Positions 1 through 11,081 of a DNA stretch of 64,000 bases are shown piece after piece (the first letter of the stretch is position 1; the number at the start of each line of letters is the position of its first letter). The notes beneath the pieces are model-generated. The model was not told the DNA's origin, did no database searches, and was given only the letters and a program-made list of their open reading frames with translations. The translations under genes were made by a program, and so were the position numbers. The stretch is from Parietaria judaica (Eukaryota; Streptophyta; Magnoliopsida; Rosales; Urticaceae), in assembly GCA_954871525.1 (NCBI GenBank), contig OX940870.1, positions 31,548,555-31,612,554 on the forward strand. The letters are read 5' to 3'.

Positions 1-1410
1 ACTAAGGCGAGCAGGACGGCCTGAAGTTCAAAAAACAAATAAAATCCATAGAAAAATGGTAACTCGGATGGGCCCGCAAACCTGATTCGGAAAGGGTCCG
101 GGCCGATTGGGCCCGAATTGAAAATACAGACTCAGTTGCAAGTTGCAACCATGAATGTAGAATGCAAAGATTTGAGTGGAATACGAAAGAAGAGGAAGCC
201 AACTCATGTTTGATGGCTTCCTTTGTCTTGCTTTTACCGAACATGAGACACAACATAAGAATCTCACAAAGATTTCAACTTTAACTCTCTTTATTGGATG
301 AGATTGAATGCATAATTCTGAATAAATCAGATTCCAATACTTTTATCAATCAAACGCAAACAAACGGTGAAGAGAAATTCTTCATTGGAGAGTCAAAAGA
401 ATTCACAGCGGCGGAGAGAGAGTGCAAACAAGCCTTAAAAAACTATCGCGAAAAATCCCTAATCCGAAATGTCCCCACCGACACCTCTATTGGCGTGATC
501 CCTCTATTTCCACCGGAACGCCTCTAAAATATCCAATGAATTTATGTCGCACGGGAAAGCTGCGGGAAAAAACCGGATCTAGAAAACAGACTCGGTTGAC
601 AAGACTTGAACAAATCAATAGGAACTATCTGATTCATCTCTACAATTGTTATACAAAACAAGTTGGTAGCCAGCCATGATGATGAAGTGGAAGAAGAAAA
701 TTAGTAATTAACACGGCTAATAAACGGGTCACAAACTTTTAATACGACTAATAAATCGAGCGTGCTTAAGTCTATAAAAAATCAGTAAAAAGAAAACAAA
801 ATTATGACACGATACGAACGAAGATGACACGAGACACAAATTGCCAACCCTAGCCTATAACAAGAACTAAAAAATCAGTGCACAAACAAATACAAGTACC
901 TGTTAGAGTAATCTCAATCATGATGGCACAAAATGAGACCGATCCCCATTGACACACAACATTCCCCGTTTTGGTTTGATCCGGGGCCGAGTCGGGTCCT
1001 ATTCAAGAGCAGCGAGATACCATTCGACCGATTTTCACCGGCCAACAATAAATCAGGCAGCCAAAACTTCTCCTAATTGGGTTCCCAAATGACTCGAAAC
1101 AGAAGACAAAGACACAACCTTGAAATTATAAATAGACAAAAAGAGAGAACCGAAAGCACTAAAACTAGTCTCTCTGATGATCATGATGACGATGATGATG
1201 ATAATGGCAACAGAGAAGAGACCGGTTAATTTTGCAGGAAAAACTTGTCCTGATTCCGTTCTTAAATCTCACTCAAATCATATAAAAAATTATACAGAAC
1301 CCTTCAACTATCATCGTCGCTTAAACAACAAGCACTAAAGCTACGCTCTCTAATGGTGGTGGCAACAGTAATAGCAACAACAACAACATCATTAAATGCC
1401 TGCTCTGTCT
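1..1410. other. Intergenic, no gene seen
   Basis: No open frame here has a recognisable domain or a convincing exon structure. The sequence is AT-rich with short purine-rich stretches. The last few hundred bases are probably trailer and downstream flank of the minus-strand MAP kinase kinase that follows. Confidence 0.5.
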
Positions 1411-1454
1411 AAACAAAGAAGAAGAAGAAGAAGAAGAAGAAGAAGAAGAAGAAG
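1411..1454. repeat. (GAA)n microsatellite in kinase trailer
   Basis: An uninterrupted GAA/AAG run of about 14 units lies just downstream of the kinase stop codon, so on the coding strand it is a TTC repeat expected in the 3' untranslated region. Confidence 0.85.
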
Positions 1455-1461
1455 CTAGAGG

Positions 1462-2607
1462 TTACGACTGGAGCGGGCGGGGCGCCGGCGGCGGCAGCAG
1501 CTGGTGGACATTGTTGATCACCGGGTTCTGCGTCGTCCCGTTCTGCGCGATGAAGGGGTGCCTCAGCAGCCGCGCAGCCGTCCACCGCCGCCCCGGCTCG
1601 CGCTGCAGGCAGCACGCGATGAAGTCCCGGAACTCCCTCGACGCGGTGGCGGGTGCCTCGGGCGGCTGCGCCATGCAGATGGCTACCATGAGGCTGGCCC
1701 AGTCGCCGCCGCGCCCCACCGCGAAGGGGAAGCGCCCGAGGTAGAACTCGAGCACGCTCACGCCGAGGCTCCAAATGTCCCCGGCGTAGCCGTCGTACTG
1801 CCCCTGGTTGAGGTCCGTGTTGATCCTCTCGGGGCTCATGTACGCGATCGTCCCCACCGAGGAGTTGCACGGATCCATGGTCTGCTCCAGAATCCGGCTC
1901 ACCCCGAAGTCGGCGATCTTCACCTGCTTCTTCGAGTTGATCAGGAGGTTTGAGGGCTTGATGTCCCGGTGCACGATCCTCCGGCTGTGGAGGTAGGCAA
2001 TCCCGCGCAGGGTCTGGCGCGCAAGGTCGGCGAGGTCGCGCTCGGAGGGGATGCGGTGGGCCTCGAGCGAGCCCCGGTCCATGAACTCCAGCAGGAGCTG
2101 GATCTCGCCGTTGTGGTCGAACATGTCGAGGCACTTCACCACGTTGGGGTTGTCCACGTCGCGGAGGATCTCGATCTCGCGGCAGATCTGGCGCCGCACG
2201 GACTCCTCGTGGTACTCGCCGTAGATCACCTTCAGCGCGAACTGCCTCCCCGTCGGCTTGTGCACCACCTTGTACACCGTCCCCCCGGCGCCGCTCCCCA
2301 CCCGGCTCACCCTCTCCAGCTCCGAGAAGTGGATCGCCGGGGATGGCGCCGGAGGCGCAGCCGGCGAAGGGCCGACGAGGTTGCTGCTGTTGTTGTTGTT
2401 CGCGGGCGGCGGCGGGAGCGTCGCGGCCGAGGTGGGCGGGAGCGGGAGGGGCACGGCGAGCGTGGGGTCGCGCTGCGGGAGGGGGATGGTGAGGTCCGGC
2501 CGCCGGCGGGAGGCTTTTCTGCCGGCGGCGGAGGGGTGGGTCGACGAGGAGGAGGAGGAAGAAGGGGTCGACGAATACGGCGGTAGAGGGGGTTGAATCG
2601 GTCTCAT
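1462..2607 (-). CDS. MKK5: MAP kinase kinase, group C (MKK4/MKK5 type)
   Basis: Dual-specificity kinase that phosphorylates MPK3/MPK6-type MAP kinases in immunity, stress and development; cytosolic. The intronless frame encodes 381 aa. A basic D-site for MAPK docking (RRRPDL) lies near residues 34-44. The glycine loop GSGAGG is at 104-109, the ATP lysine at K126 (ALKV), the catalytic HRD at 213-215 and DFG at 233-235. The activation loop carries the plant MKK pattern S/T-x5-S/T (T243 and S249), followed by SPE at 258-260. The N-terminus is rich in Ser and Pro, and poly-Asn at 70-73 is a low-complexity spacer. Length is slightly above the usual 350-370 aa because of these insertions. The start is the first ATG of the frame and gives the MRPIQ opening seen in the family. 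GC content is far above the flanks. MKK4 and MKK5 cannot be told apart from sequence alone. Confidence 0.97.
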   Translation of the reverse strand: MRPIQPPLPPYSSTPSSSSSSSTHPSAAGRKASRRRPDLTIPLPQRDPTLAVPLPLPPTSAATLPPPPANNNNSSNLVGPSPAAPPAPSPAIHFSELERVSRVGSGAGGTVYKVVHKPTGRQFALKVIYGEYHEESVRRQICREIEILRDVDNPNVVKCLDMFDHNGEIQLLLEFMDRGSLEAHRIPSERDLADLARQTLRGIAYLHSRRIVHRDIKPSNLLINSKKQVKIADFGVSRILEQTMDPCNSSVGTIAYMSPERINTDLNQGQYDGYAGDIWSLGVSVLEFYLGRFPFAVGRGGDWASLMVAICMAQPPEAPATASREFRDFIACCLQREPGRRWTAARLLRHPFIAQNGTTQNPVINNVHQLLPPPAPRPLQS

Positions 2608-2870
2608 GGCGAGATCGAAATCGAATCGAATCGGTCTCCGGCTCTGCTCTGGTGGGGTTGGATTGGATTCAAGGAAGACTGGCTCTTTCGCTTGTTGGGT
2701 TTCAAGGAGCGAGCATTTTCATGGCGGATTGGAGGTGGGAATTGGGGGTTTTGAGGGGTTGGACGATTCGTATCGCGATCGGGGAATCGGAATCACGAAA
2801 CGGGCAAGAATTTTAGTTGGGGGAGAAGCTTCGTGAGAGAGGAAATGGAGTGGAAGGAGCGAGAAACGGA

Positions 2871-2899
2871 GGAGAGAGAGAGAGAGAGAGAGAGAGAGC
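2871..2899. repeat. (GA)n microsatellite in kinase leader
   Basis: An almost pure GA dinucleotide run lies about 265 bases upstream of the kinase ATG, in its probable 5' untranslated region (CT repeat on the coding strand). Such CT/GA leaders are common in plant signalling genes. Confidence 0.85.
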
Positions 2900-3110
2900 G
2901 CTTGAATATTATTATATAACCAGACAAGAGAAAGAGAGAGAATCGGTGACGATGGATTGGCAATGTAAGAGGAGAGAATCGAGATTACGATGGGAAAGCA
3001 TCCCCACGCGCGTCGACGGAGACTAGCTGACAACGAGACACGCAACTGGGGAGTCCTTGCGGGTCCCGCAACGCAGGCGCGTGGGTTTTGGGAATTTTAG
3101 GACAGCCCGT

Positions 3111-3190
3111 TTCTCACGTGCCTTTGGGCTCGTTTGATATGGGCCGAACTTACGGCCCAATCAAGTAATGGGCCCAATATCTCACGTGAC
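3111..3190. promoter_or_regulatory. Shared upstream region with G-boxes and GGCCCA motifs
   Basis: Between the divergent kinase (minus) and CAX (plus) genes lie two CACGTG G-boxes (3115-3120 and 3183-3188). Between them are three TGGGCC/GGCCCA-type site II motifs (around 3140, 3154 and 3169). G-boxes bind bZIP/bHLH factors and site II motifs bind TCP factors. The spacing and density are seen directly; the regulatory role is inferred. Confidence 0.5.
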
Positions 3191-3659
3191 TAAATTATCA
3201 ACGGCGTTACGGCGTATATCCTTAAATTATATACTCTTTTAATAGTTAAGTACCACTTAAGCTTCCCCAACTAAAAAAAAAAAAAAAACTCTTGCTAGCT
3301 TCATCACTTCAATTTTCGCCACGTCATCACCCCTTTCCAATTATTATTTTTCAATTTAACATTATAATTTTTATTTGAATTATTAAAAACAAAAATAATA
3401 ATATGGTGCAATGCAACAACATAAGTATCATAATTCGTAATCGTATTTTGATTTATTTTAGTTTATCTCATCATTTCCTTGGTGTGTAATGATTATAGCA
3501 TGTCAATGATAAGAAAATTTCATTAACAAATCTCAAAATGTTTTTGTGAAGAAGGAAAAACAAAACTTGACTCGGAAATAGTCGTCGTTTAGGTTTCGTA
3601 GAAGTCAAAACGGGTGAAGAAAAACAAAAAAAAGAGAAATAATTAAGAGTCGTCTACTT

Positions 3660-4450
3660 CGCAGAAGCTTCCATTGATTATCTCCATTCTTAATCATGCT
3701 CATGCCGTCCTTGTTCCACTCAATCCAACCCACCCTCTCCAGATTTCTCCACTGATCCCACTCTCTGCGGGATCCAATCCGAATCGGAATCTTCGCGGTC
3801 TGGTTTCCGAGCTTGATTGGACAGAGCTTCCCCTACCGACTAAAAGGTATGGCGGTTTTCGCCGTTGGCCGAGAATCCTCTTAGATTTGCTGCTCATTTT
3901 TTAATTGATTTGGTAATTGGCTGCTTTACTAAATATAGCAAATCGAATCTACGATTCAGTCAATAAAGGGTTTTTTTTTCGTTTCCTAGTGATTCTTGGA
4001 GGTTGAATCTTAGGTGCCTATTAAGTAGCTTCAAGACTGAAAATGGGATTTGGGAATTGGGATGTTCAGATATATAATCACTGGATCAACTCATGGAACT
4101 CGAAAACTTATCCAGTTTTAGAGGCTTGATAGAAGTTCTTGGAGCAATTGTAGCTATAATAAACTAATGGGCTTGAAAGAATAGTAGAAATCAAGACCCA
4201 ATTGAGTTAGAAAATCGTTCGACGTTAGCTGAAACGAGACGAAAGGGGAAGAAAATGCAGACGCGGAAATTCAGAGCGAGAAAGAAATCCCAAGAGCGAA
4301 AAGGGTAGTTGTAACTGTGGCCGTTTTTCGTTCTTGATTTGCTCGAAATCATGCAGTGGAGAAACTCTGATCTAAAATTAGATAAAACGATCCAATTGAG
4401 TTTCGGATATTCAGATTGTGTTCTCGCCTTTGACTGATATTCTCTTACAG
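3660..4450 (+). other. CAX leader exon and leader intron
   Basis: A pyrimidine-rich leader exon appears to end at 3846 (AAAAG then GTATGG). The acceptor TCTCTTACAG ends at 4450, directly before the CAX start codon at 4451. This implies a leader intron of about 604 bp. Leader introns next to the ATG often raise expression in plants. The transcription start is not defined; 3660 is an estimate. Confidence 0.6.
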
Positions 4451-7400
4451 ATGGGATCCATAGTAGAGAAGACAGATCTTGATTCTGACGAGGAAACGCC
4501 TCTAAGCGCAACGGCAGCCAGAAGAAAAGTGCACAATTTAGATTTCGAGATGGGTAGTAGAAACTCACGGTCAGATTTCGGCAAGTCAAATGTTTTTAAC
4601 CTTATGTGGAAAAGTAAACTCCGGAGTATTTACATAATTCTAATAAGAGCAAAGATCAATGTATTGCTGCCCTTTGGCCCGTTGGCGATCTTTCTCCACT
4701 ATGTTACCGGAAAGCATGTAAGGATCTCACTAATTCTCAGCATCATGATATCTTTAGCTTCCTTGTATGAAAGAAGTGACATGATAAATATGCCTTTTTA
4801 TATGAAAATTTCCGATCTCTGTCAGGGATTGGTCTTCTTCTTCAGCTTAGTGGGCATTATACCTCTGGCGGAGCGCCTTGGATTTGCGACAGAGTAAGCT
4901 ATGGCTTCTCTAATGTGGTCTACAGTAATTGAGTTCAATATGTAAAAACCTTGCTTAGCGGCTAAGATTCCTGCTGATTGTTACTTTGCAGGCAGCTCGC
5001 TTTCTACACGGGACCGACAGGTAAGGTTACACTCAGTGGAACTTCAATGTCAAAGAAGAAGGCTCGTTTCTGATGCAAGATATTAATACTTTTAGATTAA
5101 GTCGTTTCTTGTCTTTTAACTTTTTAAGGGTATTAAAGGTACTTTACAATAAATATGGGATCAGGGTTTCTAATACTACAAAAATAGGCGCCTTCATTAG
5201 GGTTTTCCTTTATGTTTCTTATTGTTGAGGTTTTTCCAATAGAACATCTCTTGGGAGAGTTTTGGTCTTGCTCTCGAAGAAAAGACCGTATATGTTTATT
5301 TATCAATGTTTTTGAGAATCTCTTTGATTGTCTATCTGGGTCCTGTCAGCAAAGCCCATTTGTGGTACTTTTGGTTGTTCGGCTATGAAGCCAAATATGT
5401 AAGTTTAGACTTAAGTTGCTAGATTCTTCGAGATATTTGTCTAAAGTTAAGCTCTGATATGAACTCATTCCATATCCAGCCCTGTTCCAAGAGATATAAG
5501 CTCATGGGTAGAACTCACCTCTAAATCTGGCTTCTATACTAGGATATTCAAACCATTGTTCATTTTTTTCTTAGTCGTTTTGTAATCCTTACGATCTCGG
5601 TCACCCATAAGAGGTCTTTTTAAATGGTCACGTAAATTTCTATTCAAATATCCGTATCAAGACTTCTGATAGCAACTGATTCTATAAATGGATCAAGCAG
5701 AAACCTTTTACTGGGATTTCCTTATTTTTGAAGTTCTGGCAGATGCTTATACCTAGAACATCAACAATTTGAATGAAACTATTCATCTAACGGATATTTA
5801 TATGCGTCTGAATGGGTTCTACTTGAGAATCATATGCTATTCCAAATATATCAACCGTCACTTATTTATTTGCAGTTGGAGGTCTTCTAAATGCCACGTT
5901 TGGCAATGCGACGGAAATGATAATATCAATCTACGCTTTAAAAAATGGGATGATCAGGGTTGTTCAACAGTCTCTGCTCGGCTCCATCTTATCGAACATG
6001 CTCTTGGTTCTTGGATGCGCCTTCTTCACCGGTGGTCTCATTCATAATCAGAGAGTTCAGGTTTTCAACAAGGTACCTATTTTTCATGATCTGCTTGGGT
6101 TAATCATAATTTCTCACAATTTTTTATATATTTTAAATTATCGGATTTAATTTGGAACAGGCAGCTGCCATAGTGAATTCTGGGTTGTTGCTAATGGCCG
6201 TAATGGGGATTATGTTTCCGGCTGTTCTTCACTTCACTCATTCGGAGATTCATTTTGGGAAGTCAGAGCTTGCTCTTTCGAGATTTAGCAGCTGTATTAT
6301 GCTTGTGGCATATGCAAGTTACCTCTACTTTCAGCTCAAAAGTCAAGCCACCCTTTACAGTCCAGTCGATGGGGTCAGTTCAGTGCTAAATCATTTCTCT
6401 TGTTATCACTTTTTTGTATTTTGTTTTTGTCATTATTTTTTTTTTCTTCGTTTTTTAATTCTTAGAGTTCCAAGTTATCGACTTAATAGCAAAAATCATA
6501 GGGTGTAGGTTGGAATTTACACCCACTATTCTGAATATGGATCTACAATTTTTTTTTTTTTTAATTCTCTGATTTTGCTGTTACTGAAGGATCTTCTTTT
6601 CTTATATGGAAAATGAAATCTCAAGAAACAATATTCATTTTTTATTTGCTAATGATATTGTAATTTTGTGGTAATGATGATTGTCATCATTAATGATGAA
6701 TTTGGTTACATCTATAATTAACAATCTGGTTATAATATTCCTAGATTTCTACGTTTACAAAAGATACGAGCTAAGTAGTTATAATTACAATAGCTGACTA
6801 CACATGATTAAATTTGCAAACTAGTCCATAAATTTCTAGATCTCGACAAATATAACCAGCTTGAGTTGACATAGTTGCCCTTAAGCCAATGCTTATGTAA
6901 TGGATTCTGTAGGAAGGTGACAACCATGAAGACGTTGATGAAGAAGAAGAAGATCTTGAATTAACTCAGTGGGAAGCAATTGGCTGGCTCGCTATTTTGA
7001 CTGTATGGATATCGATATTGTCCGGCTACCTTGTTGATGCAATTGAGGTAATTTTTATTTTGTTTTTATATCTGTTCCAGACTGGACTGGATTACGCATT
7101 TAGGCGTTTTCATTGAGTAAGGGTATTTGGGGTATTTTACAGTATATATTTGGACTGCGGTTTCTAATCCTATATGGACGCCTAATTTAGGTATAGCCAT
7201 CATGTTGATTAGTGGAAGTTCCTATTGAACATTTTCCCGGTCTTACTCTCGATTTGAGACTATTAATAAAGTGTTATCGTTTCTTTTTTATTTCTATTCC
7301 GTTCCTATCAGATTTTTTTAAAATTTTTGTAGCTAAAGTCGTGAAATAAAAACACATAATTATTATGCTCTTTTCATATGTTAAAAGTGTAGTTCAATCA

Positions 7401-8478
7401 TTGAAGAAACGAAATTTGTTTTATGTTCTTTTCAGGGAGCATCCGATTCGTTAAACTTGCCGATTGCTTTCATCAGTGTCATCTTGCTTCCTATCGTTGG
7501 AAACGCCGCAGAGCATGCAAGTGCTATAATGTTCGCCATGAAGGATAAGCTTGTAAGTGATTATCAATCATTGGAAAACCGAGATATTTGGCATCAAATA
7601 TTTGTTTACTTTAACTGGTGTATCTGATTTTTCTGCAGGATATCACGATCGGAGTTGCTATCGGGTCATCTACGCAGATCTCTATGTTTGTGGTACTAAC
7701 TCTCTCTGATTTCCATATGATTTTTTATTTTGCCGTACTCAATTGTTGCAACAATACGCTATCATAACGATTTCTTTTTATTAAAAGACTGATGATTCCT
7801 TGTTCATTGGGTTTCAGATCCCATTCTGTGTCGTAATTGGGTGGATAATGGGAAAACCGATGGATTTGAATTTTCAACTCTTCGAGACCGCTACGCTCTT
7901 TATCACCGTGCTTGTCGTGGCCTTTATGTTACAGGTCATTAACTTCTCATTTTCTTCGCTGTTGCTATCTGCTTGCTCCACGCGTGCCTAGGAAAATTGT
8001 TCAAAAAATAAATAAATACAAGTTAAATATTAAATTTAAATCGTATGTATTCAAGAATGTGAAGTAAAAGATAAAAATAAAAATTAAGAGAAATTGGGGT
8101 GAGCGTCGGTTTTTCTTGCTAATGTTTTTTATTTTTTATTTTATATATCTGCAGGAAGGAACATCAAACTATTTCAAAGGATTGATGCTTATTCTCTGCT
8201 ATCTCATTGTTGCAGCCAGTTTTTTTGTACACGTCGACCCTTCAAACGGTGAGAGCTCAAGAAAAGGAATAAAATATAGTACCCGAATTACCGACCGGGT
8301 TTTATAATTTTTCTTTGTGTATGATTTGAACTACTCGTTTAAAGGTCGTAACTAACTAATAAAAAATCAATCGTAACGTTGCTCCTTGGAAATTAATGTT
8401 TTAGTTATTTAGGGTTAAAACTTGGCAGTTTCTGATAATTATGGTTTTTTCAATGACTTTCTTGCAGATGATAATTAG
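4451..8478 (+). CDS. CAX5: Vacuolar cation/proton exchanger, CAX2/CAX5 type
   Basis: Antiporter of the Ca2+/cation exchanger superfamily that moves Ca2+, Mn2+ and other metals into the vacuole against H+. Exons: 4451-4717, 4826-4893, 4992-5020, 5876-6072, 6161-6373, 6913-7047, 7436-7552, 7639-7692, 7818-7934, 8155-8248, 8468-8478. All introns are GT-AG and the frame holds throughout, giving 433 aa (CAX2 is about 440). The two ion-selecting repeats are visible: GNATE at 131-135 and GNAAEH at 325-330. An acidic stretch lies near 259-276 between the halves, as in the family. Soluble N-terminus of about 55 residues. Wording such as KNGMIRVVQ and [17 protein letters not shown] matches the CAX2/CAX5 (type I-B) branch rather than CAX1/CAX3. 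The 29-nt third exon and the 11-nt coding part of the last exon are easily missed. The 4718-4825 intron is in frame and stop-free. The choice between CAX2 and CAX5 is uncertain. Confidence 0.93.
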
Positions 8479-9810
8479 ACACTGCTTTGATAAAGTGGCA
8501 TTTTATGGGGGTGAATTATGCAATCCTCGCCAAGAAAAGCGATTAGGCAAGGATCTTGAAGCTCGCGGAAAGATTCGTGTGGTCGAATTTAGGATCAAAA
8601 TCATGTCACGGATACCCGAGCTTCGAACTCTGTACAATGGAGCTGAACTGTGTTCATATCATAAGAATCGATCTGTAATTTAAGTATCTGAAATTTTGTT
8701 TACCCTCTTTGATGAACACGAACATTCTATCGACAGGGACGCATAAAACCGGATATTCTTTCCTTCAACTTTTTTCCACTGTCGTTTTGTTTCCCATTCT
8801 GTCGTTCAGTATCACGTTGTGGAGTTCTTGACTGGAAATGTAGAGCTCTTTCAAAACCTAGTAGATTGTGGATTTATTTGATGATTAAATCTAATTATAT
8901 TGATTTTTGCAATGTGATCCGCTCTTGTAAGAATTGAGCCTATGGCGTTTATCGTCGCCTTTGCACTTTGCGCAGCATTCATCGCCAGTTCGTCGTCCTC
9001 TGATCCCGTACTTATCGTTACTGCCCACCTTTGCCTGAACAACGCGATGCTCTATATTTTCCACTACTCCAACCTCACGGCGGTGCTTTTAACGGCAGTA
9101 TCATCCTCTGATTCTCGTCAGTTTTTGCCTTGGTCAATGTAGTGGCAGGGGCTTTATCACACTTCCGCAATGATGCTCGGGCGCTTTGGGTTGCTTGTAA
9201 TGCTTCCCGTCGCTGTCTTGAACTTCTTGGTTCTTCGCAATCGAGAGGTTTGTAGATAGATCAATGGGGATTAGGCTAGAAACCCCGGTCCGGTTTTGTT
9301 TTCCGTAGGCTTGAACTTCTAGGCTCCGATTGTGAAGGACGCAAGGTCGGTTCATCGCCCGAGTCTGGCTCGGAGTGCCTCATGGTAAGTGAACTACCGA
9401 AGTGTCATTGGTGGAGAACGACTCGAGATCGGTTTCACTCCCGAAGTCTCACAAACCGGCCTCTAAGGAGACAAATTAAGTTATCTTCCATTTTAACCGG
9501 ATAAAATAAATCGAATTATAAAACTTCCAAATCAAATTATTATTACCACAAATGGCCATACCATATCGTATTACATCTGGTTTCACCCATGATGTTATCA
9601 TGTAATTCTTACATGTGCATAATTATCTTTCTTTCTTTCTTTTTTATTTATTTTTTTGTTCTTAAAAAAATAAAAAATAAAAATTGGAGGCTTTGTAATA
9701 TCTAGAGTTGAGATCGACATTATCTAAAGCTAGCCGTGATGGGTACTTCCGATATCACACTACCACACATCCTTATGATATTTTGTACTACTATAAGGAA
9801 TTAAATATTA
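8479..9810. other. CAX trailer and intergenic DNA
   Basis: The first few hundred bases are the probable CAX 3' untranslated region. From about 8940 to 9480 the sequence is more GC-rich and has short open frames on both strands, but I recognise no domain or splice pattern. It may be an old retrotransposon remnant. Confidence 0.4.
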
Positions 9811-10278
9811 GAGTTTTTAGCGGTAAAGTACCTAAATTGCTTGAAAATGGGGCGGCATAGATAGAGTCAATTCAAAAAATTGAAAAATATATAAGTTCAT
9901 CTTTTTTGCTGGACCGGTAAATCTCATCCACTTTTTTGTTAATTTTTTTCTTTTGACTATTTTCGTTAGTGGTGATGTTAACAATGCAAATCGCAATGCT
10001 ATTGAGAAGATGAGTTGATAATTCGAGAGAGAAAGTGACAAGAAAAATAAGGATATGCGTTGTTTATGCTCCAAGAATATGTGTTTACATCTAAGTAGTT
10101 TATTATGATGATCGTGGGTTTGATCTTTTGAGTTTATTTGTTTTATTTATTGTTGACGTCATCGCTACTGATCCGCTAAAAAAGGTGAACTTGGGAACTA
10201 TCGCCGCAATTTTTCTAAATCAATTTTATGCTGCCGTCAACTTCTAAACAACTTGAGTATTATTACCGCTAATAATCC
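9811..10278. mobile_element. Mutator-like MITE, 468 bp
   Basis: The ends are imperfect inverted repeats: GAGTTTTTAGCGG on the left pairs with the reverse complement GGATTATTAGCGG on the right, and similarity continues inward for roughly 100 bases. The element is flanked by 9-bp direct repeats TAAATATTA (9802-9810) and TAAATATAA (10279-10287), 8 of 9 identical, the target size of Mutator elements. It has no coding capacity. It belongs with the similar elements at 21357, 24655 and 42382. Confidence 0.7.
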
Positions 10279-10916
10279 TAAATATAATGCAACTTTTTTA
10301 AACAATAATTAATGCAACTTAATTAAACAGACTTTGAATACAAACTCAAAAAGAAAAGAAAAGAAAAAGAAGAACACGTGAGTGAAGAAGGGTTTGTCAA
10401 CCAAACGCGTCACCATCGTCGTATGGCTCTCGCAACTTGCCTTGCCAACCACATCGACACGCCAAAAAGCTTTTCATTTTTATTCAAATAAATAAACAAG
10501 ATAAAAGTCACAAAAACCCATGCCCCCATAAATAATATACGGATAATTGCAGCACAAGTATTTAAATTTTGATCTAGCGGAAGAGATAGAGAATTATAAT
10601 GAAAAATAATGGTGAACGTATTTAAAATCAACGATAACACTATTTAACGGAGTACTATTAAATACACATTTACACGATCATCCAACGATCCAATATTTTC
10701 TTACTTGAAAGTAGAAAAAATGTGTTGCCTTATATTTGTTGTTGACTTTGCTTTTGTCATCATTTTTTCTTTAAGCCCTTACCGCTTCTTCGGTTGGTCA
10801 AACTTTTGGTACTCTTACCGCGATTTTCCAATATAAATTCTCCCTTATTGTTTTTATTATATAATGATTTAAAATCTTAGGATAAAATAAATAATTTGAG
10901 AGACTGAAACTGATAT

Positions 10917-10917
<1 letters not shown>
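10279..10917. other. Intergenic, upstream of ACR11
   Basis: AT-rich DNA without a recognisable gene. A CACGTG (10375-10380) lies about 700 bases before the ACR11 start and could be regulatory. Confidence 0.4.

Positions 10918-10958
<41 letters not shown>
10918..10958. repeat. (TA)n(TG)n compound microsatellite
   Basis: A TA run passes directly into a TG run and then a CT-rich patch, about 125-165 bases upstream of the ACR11 start codon. It is likely to be length-polymorphic and sits in the core promoter or leader. Confidence 0.85.
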
Positions 10959-10959
<1 letters not shown>

Positions 10960-11081
10960 CTCTCTCTGTCTCACAACTATCTATCTATATCCGATGGATC
11001 ATGGCGGATATTCCAACGCGGAGTCTTAGCCAAGCATCTTCTTCTTCTTCTCTAATTTATACAGAGCTTCGTTGATCAACA

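Noticed and set aside
294..679. Two overlapping short plus-strand frames
   Set aside because: No conserved domain, splice context or codon bias.
1409..2134. 241-codon frame on the minus strand and several plus-strand frames over the kinase
   Set aside because: Out-of-frame shadows of the GC-rich kinase exon, with no family resemblance.
8851..9355. Short frames on both strands in a GC-richer patch
   Set aside because: Some wording hints at a retrotransposon RNase H, but no motif could be fixed, so no gene is called.
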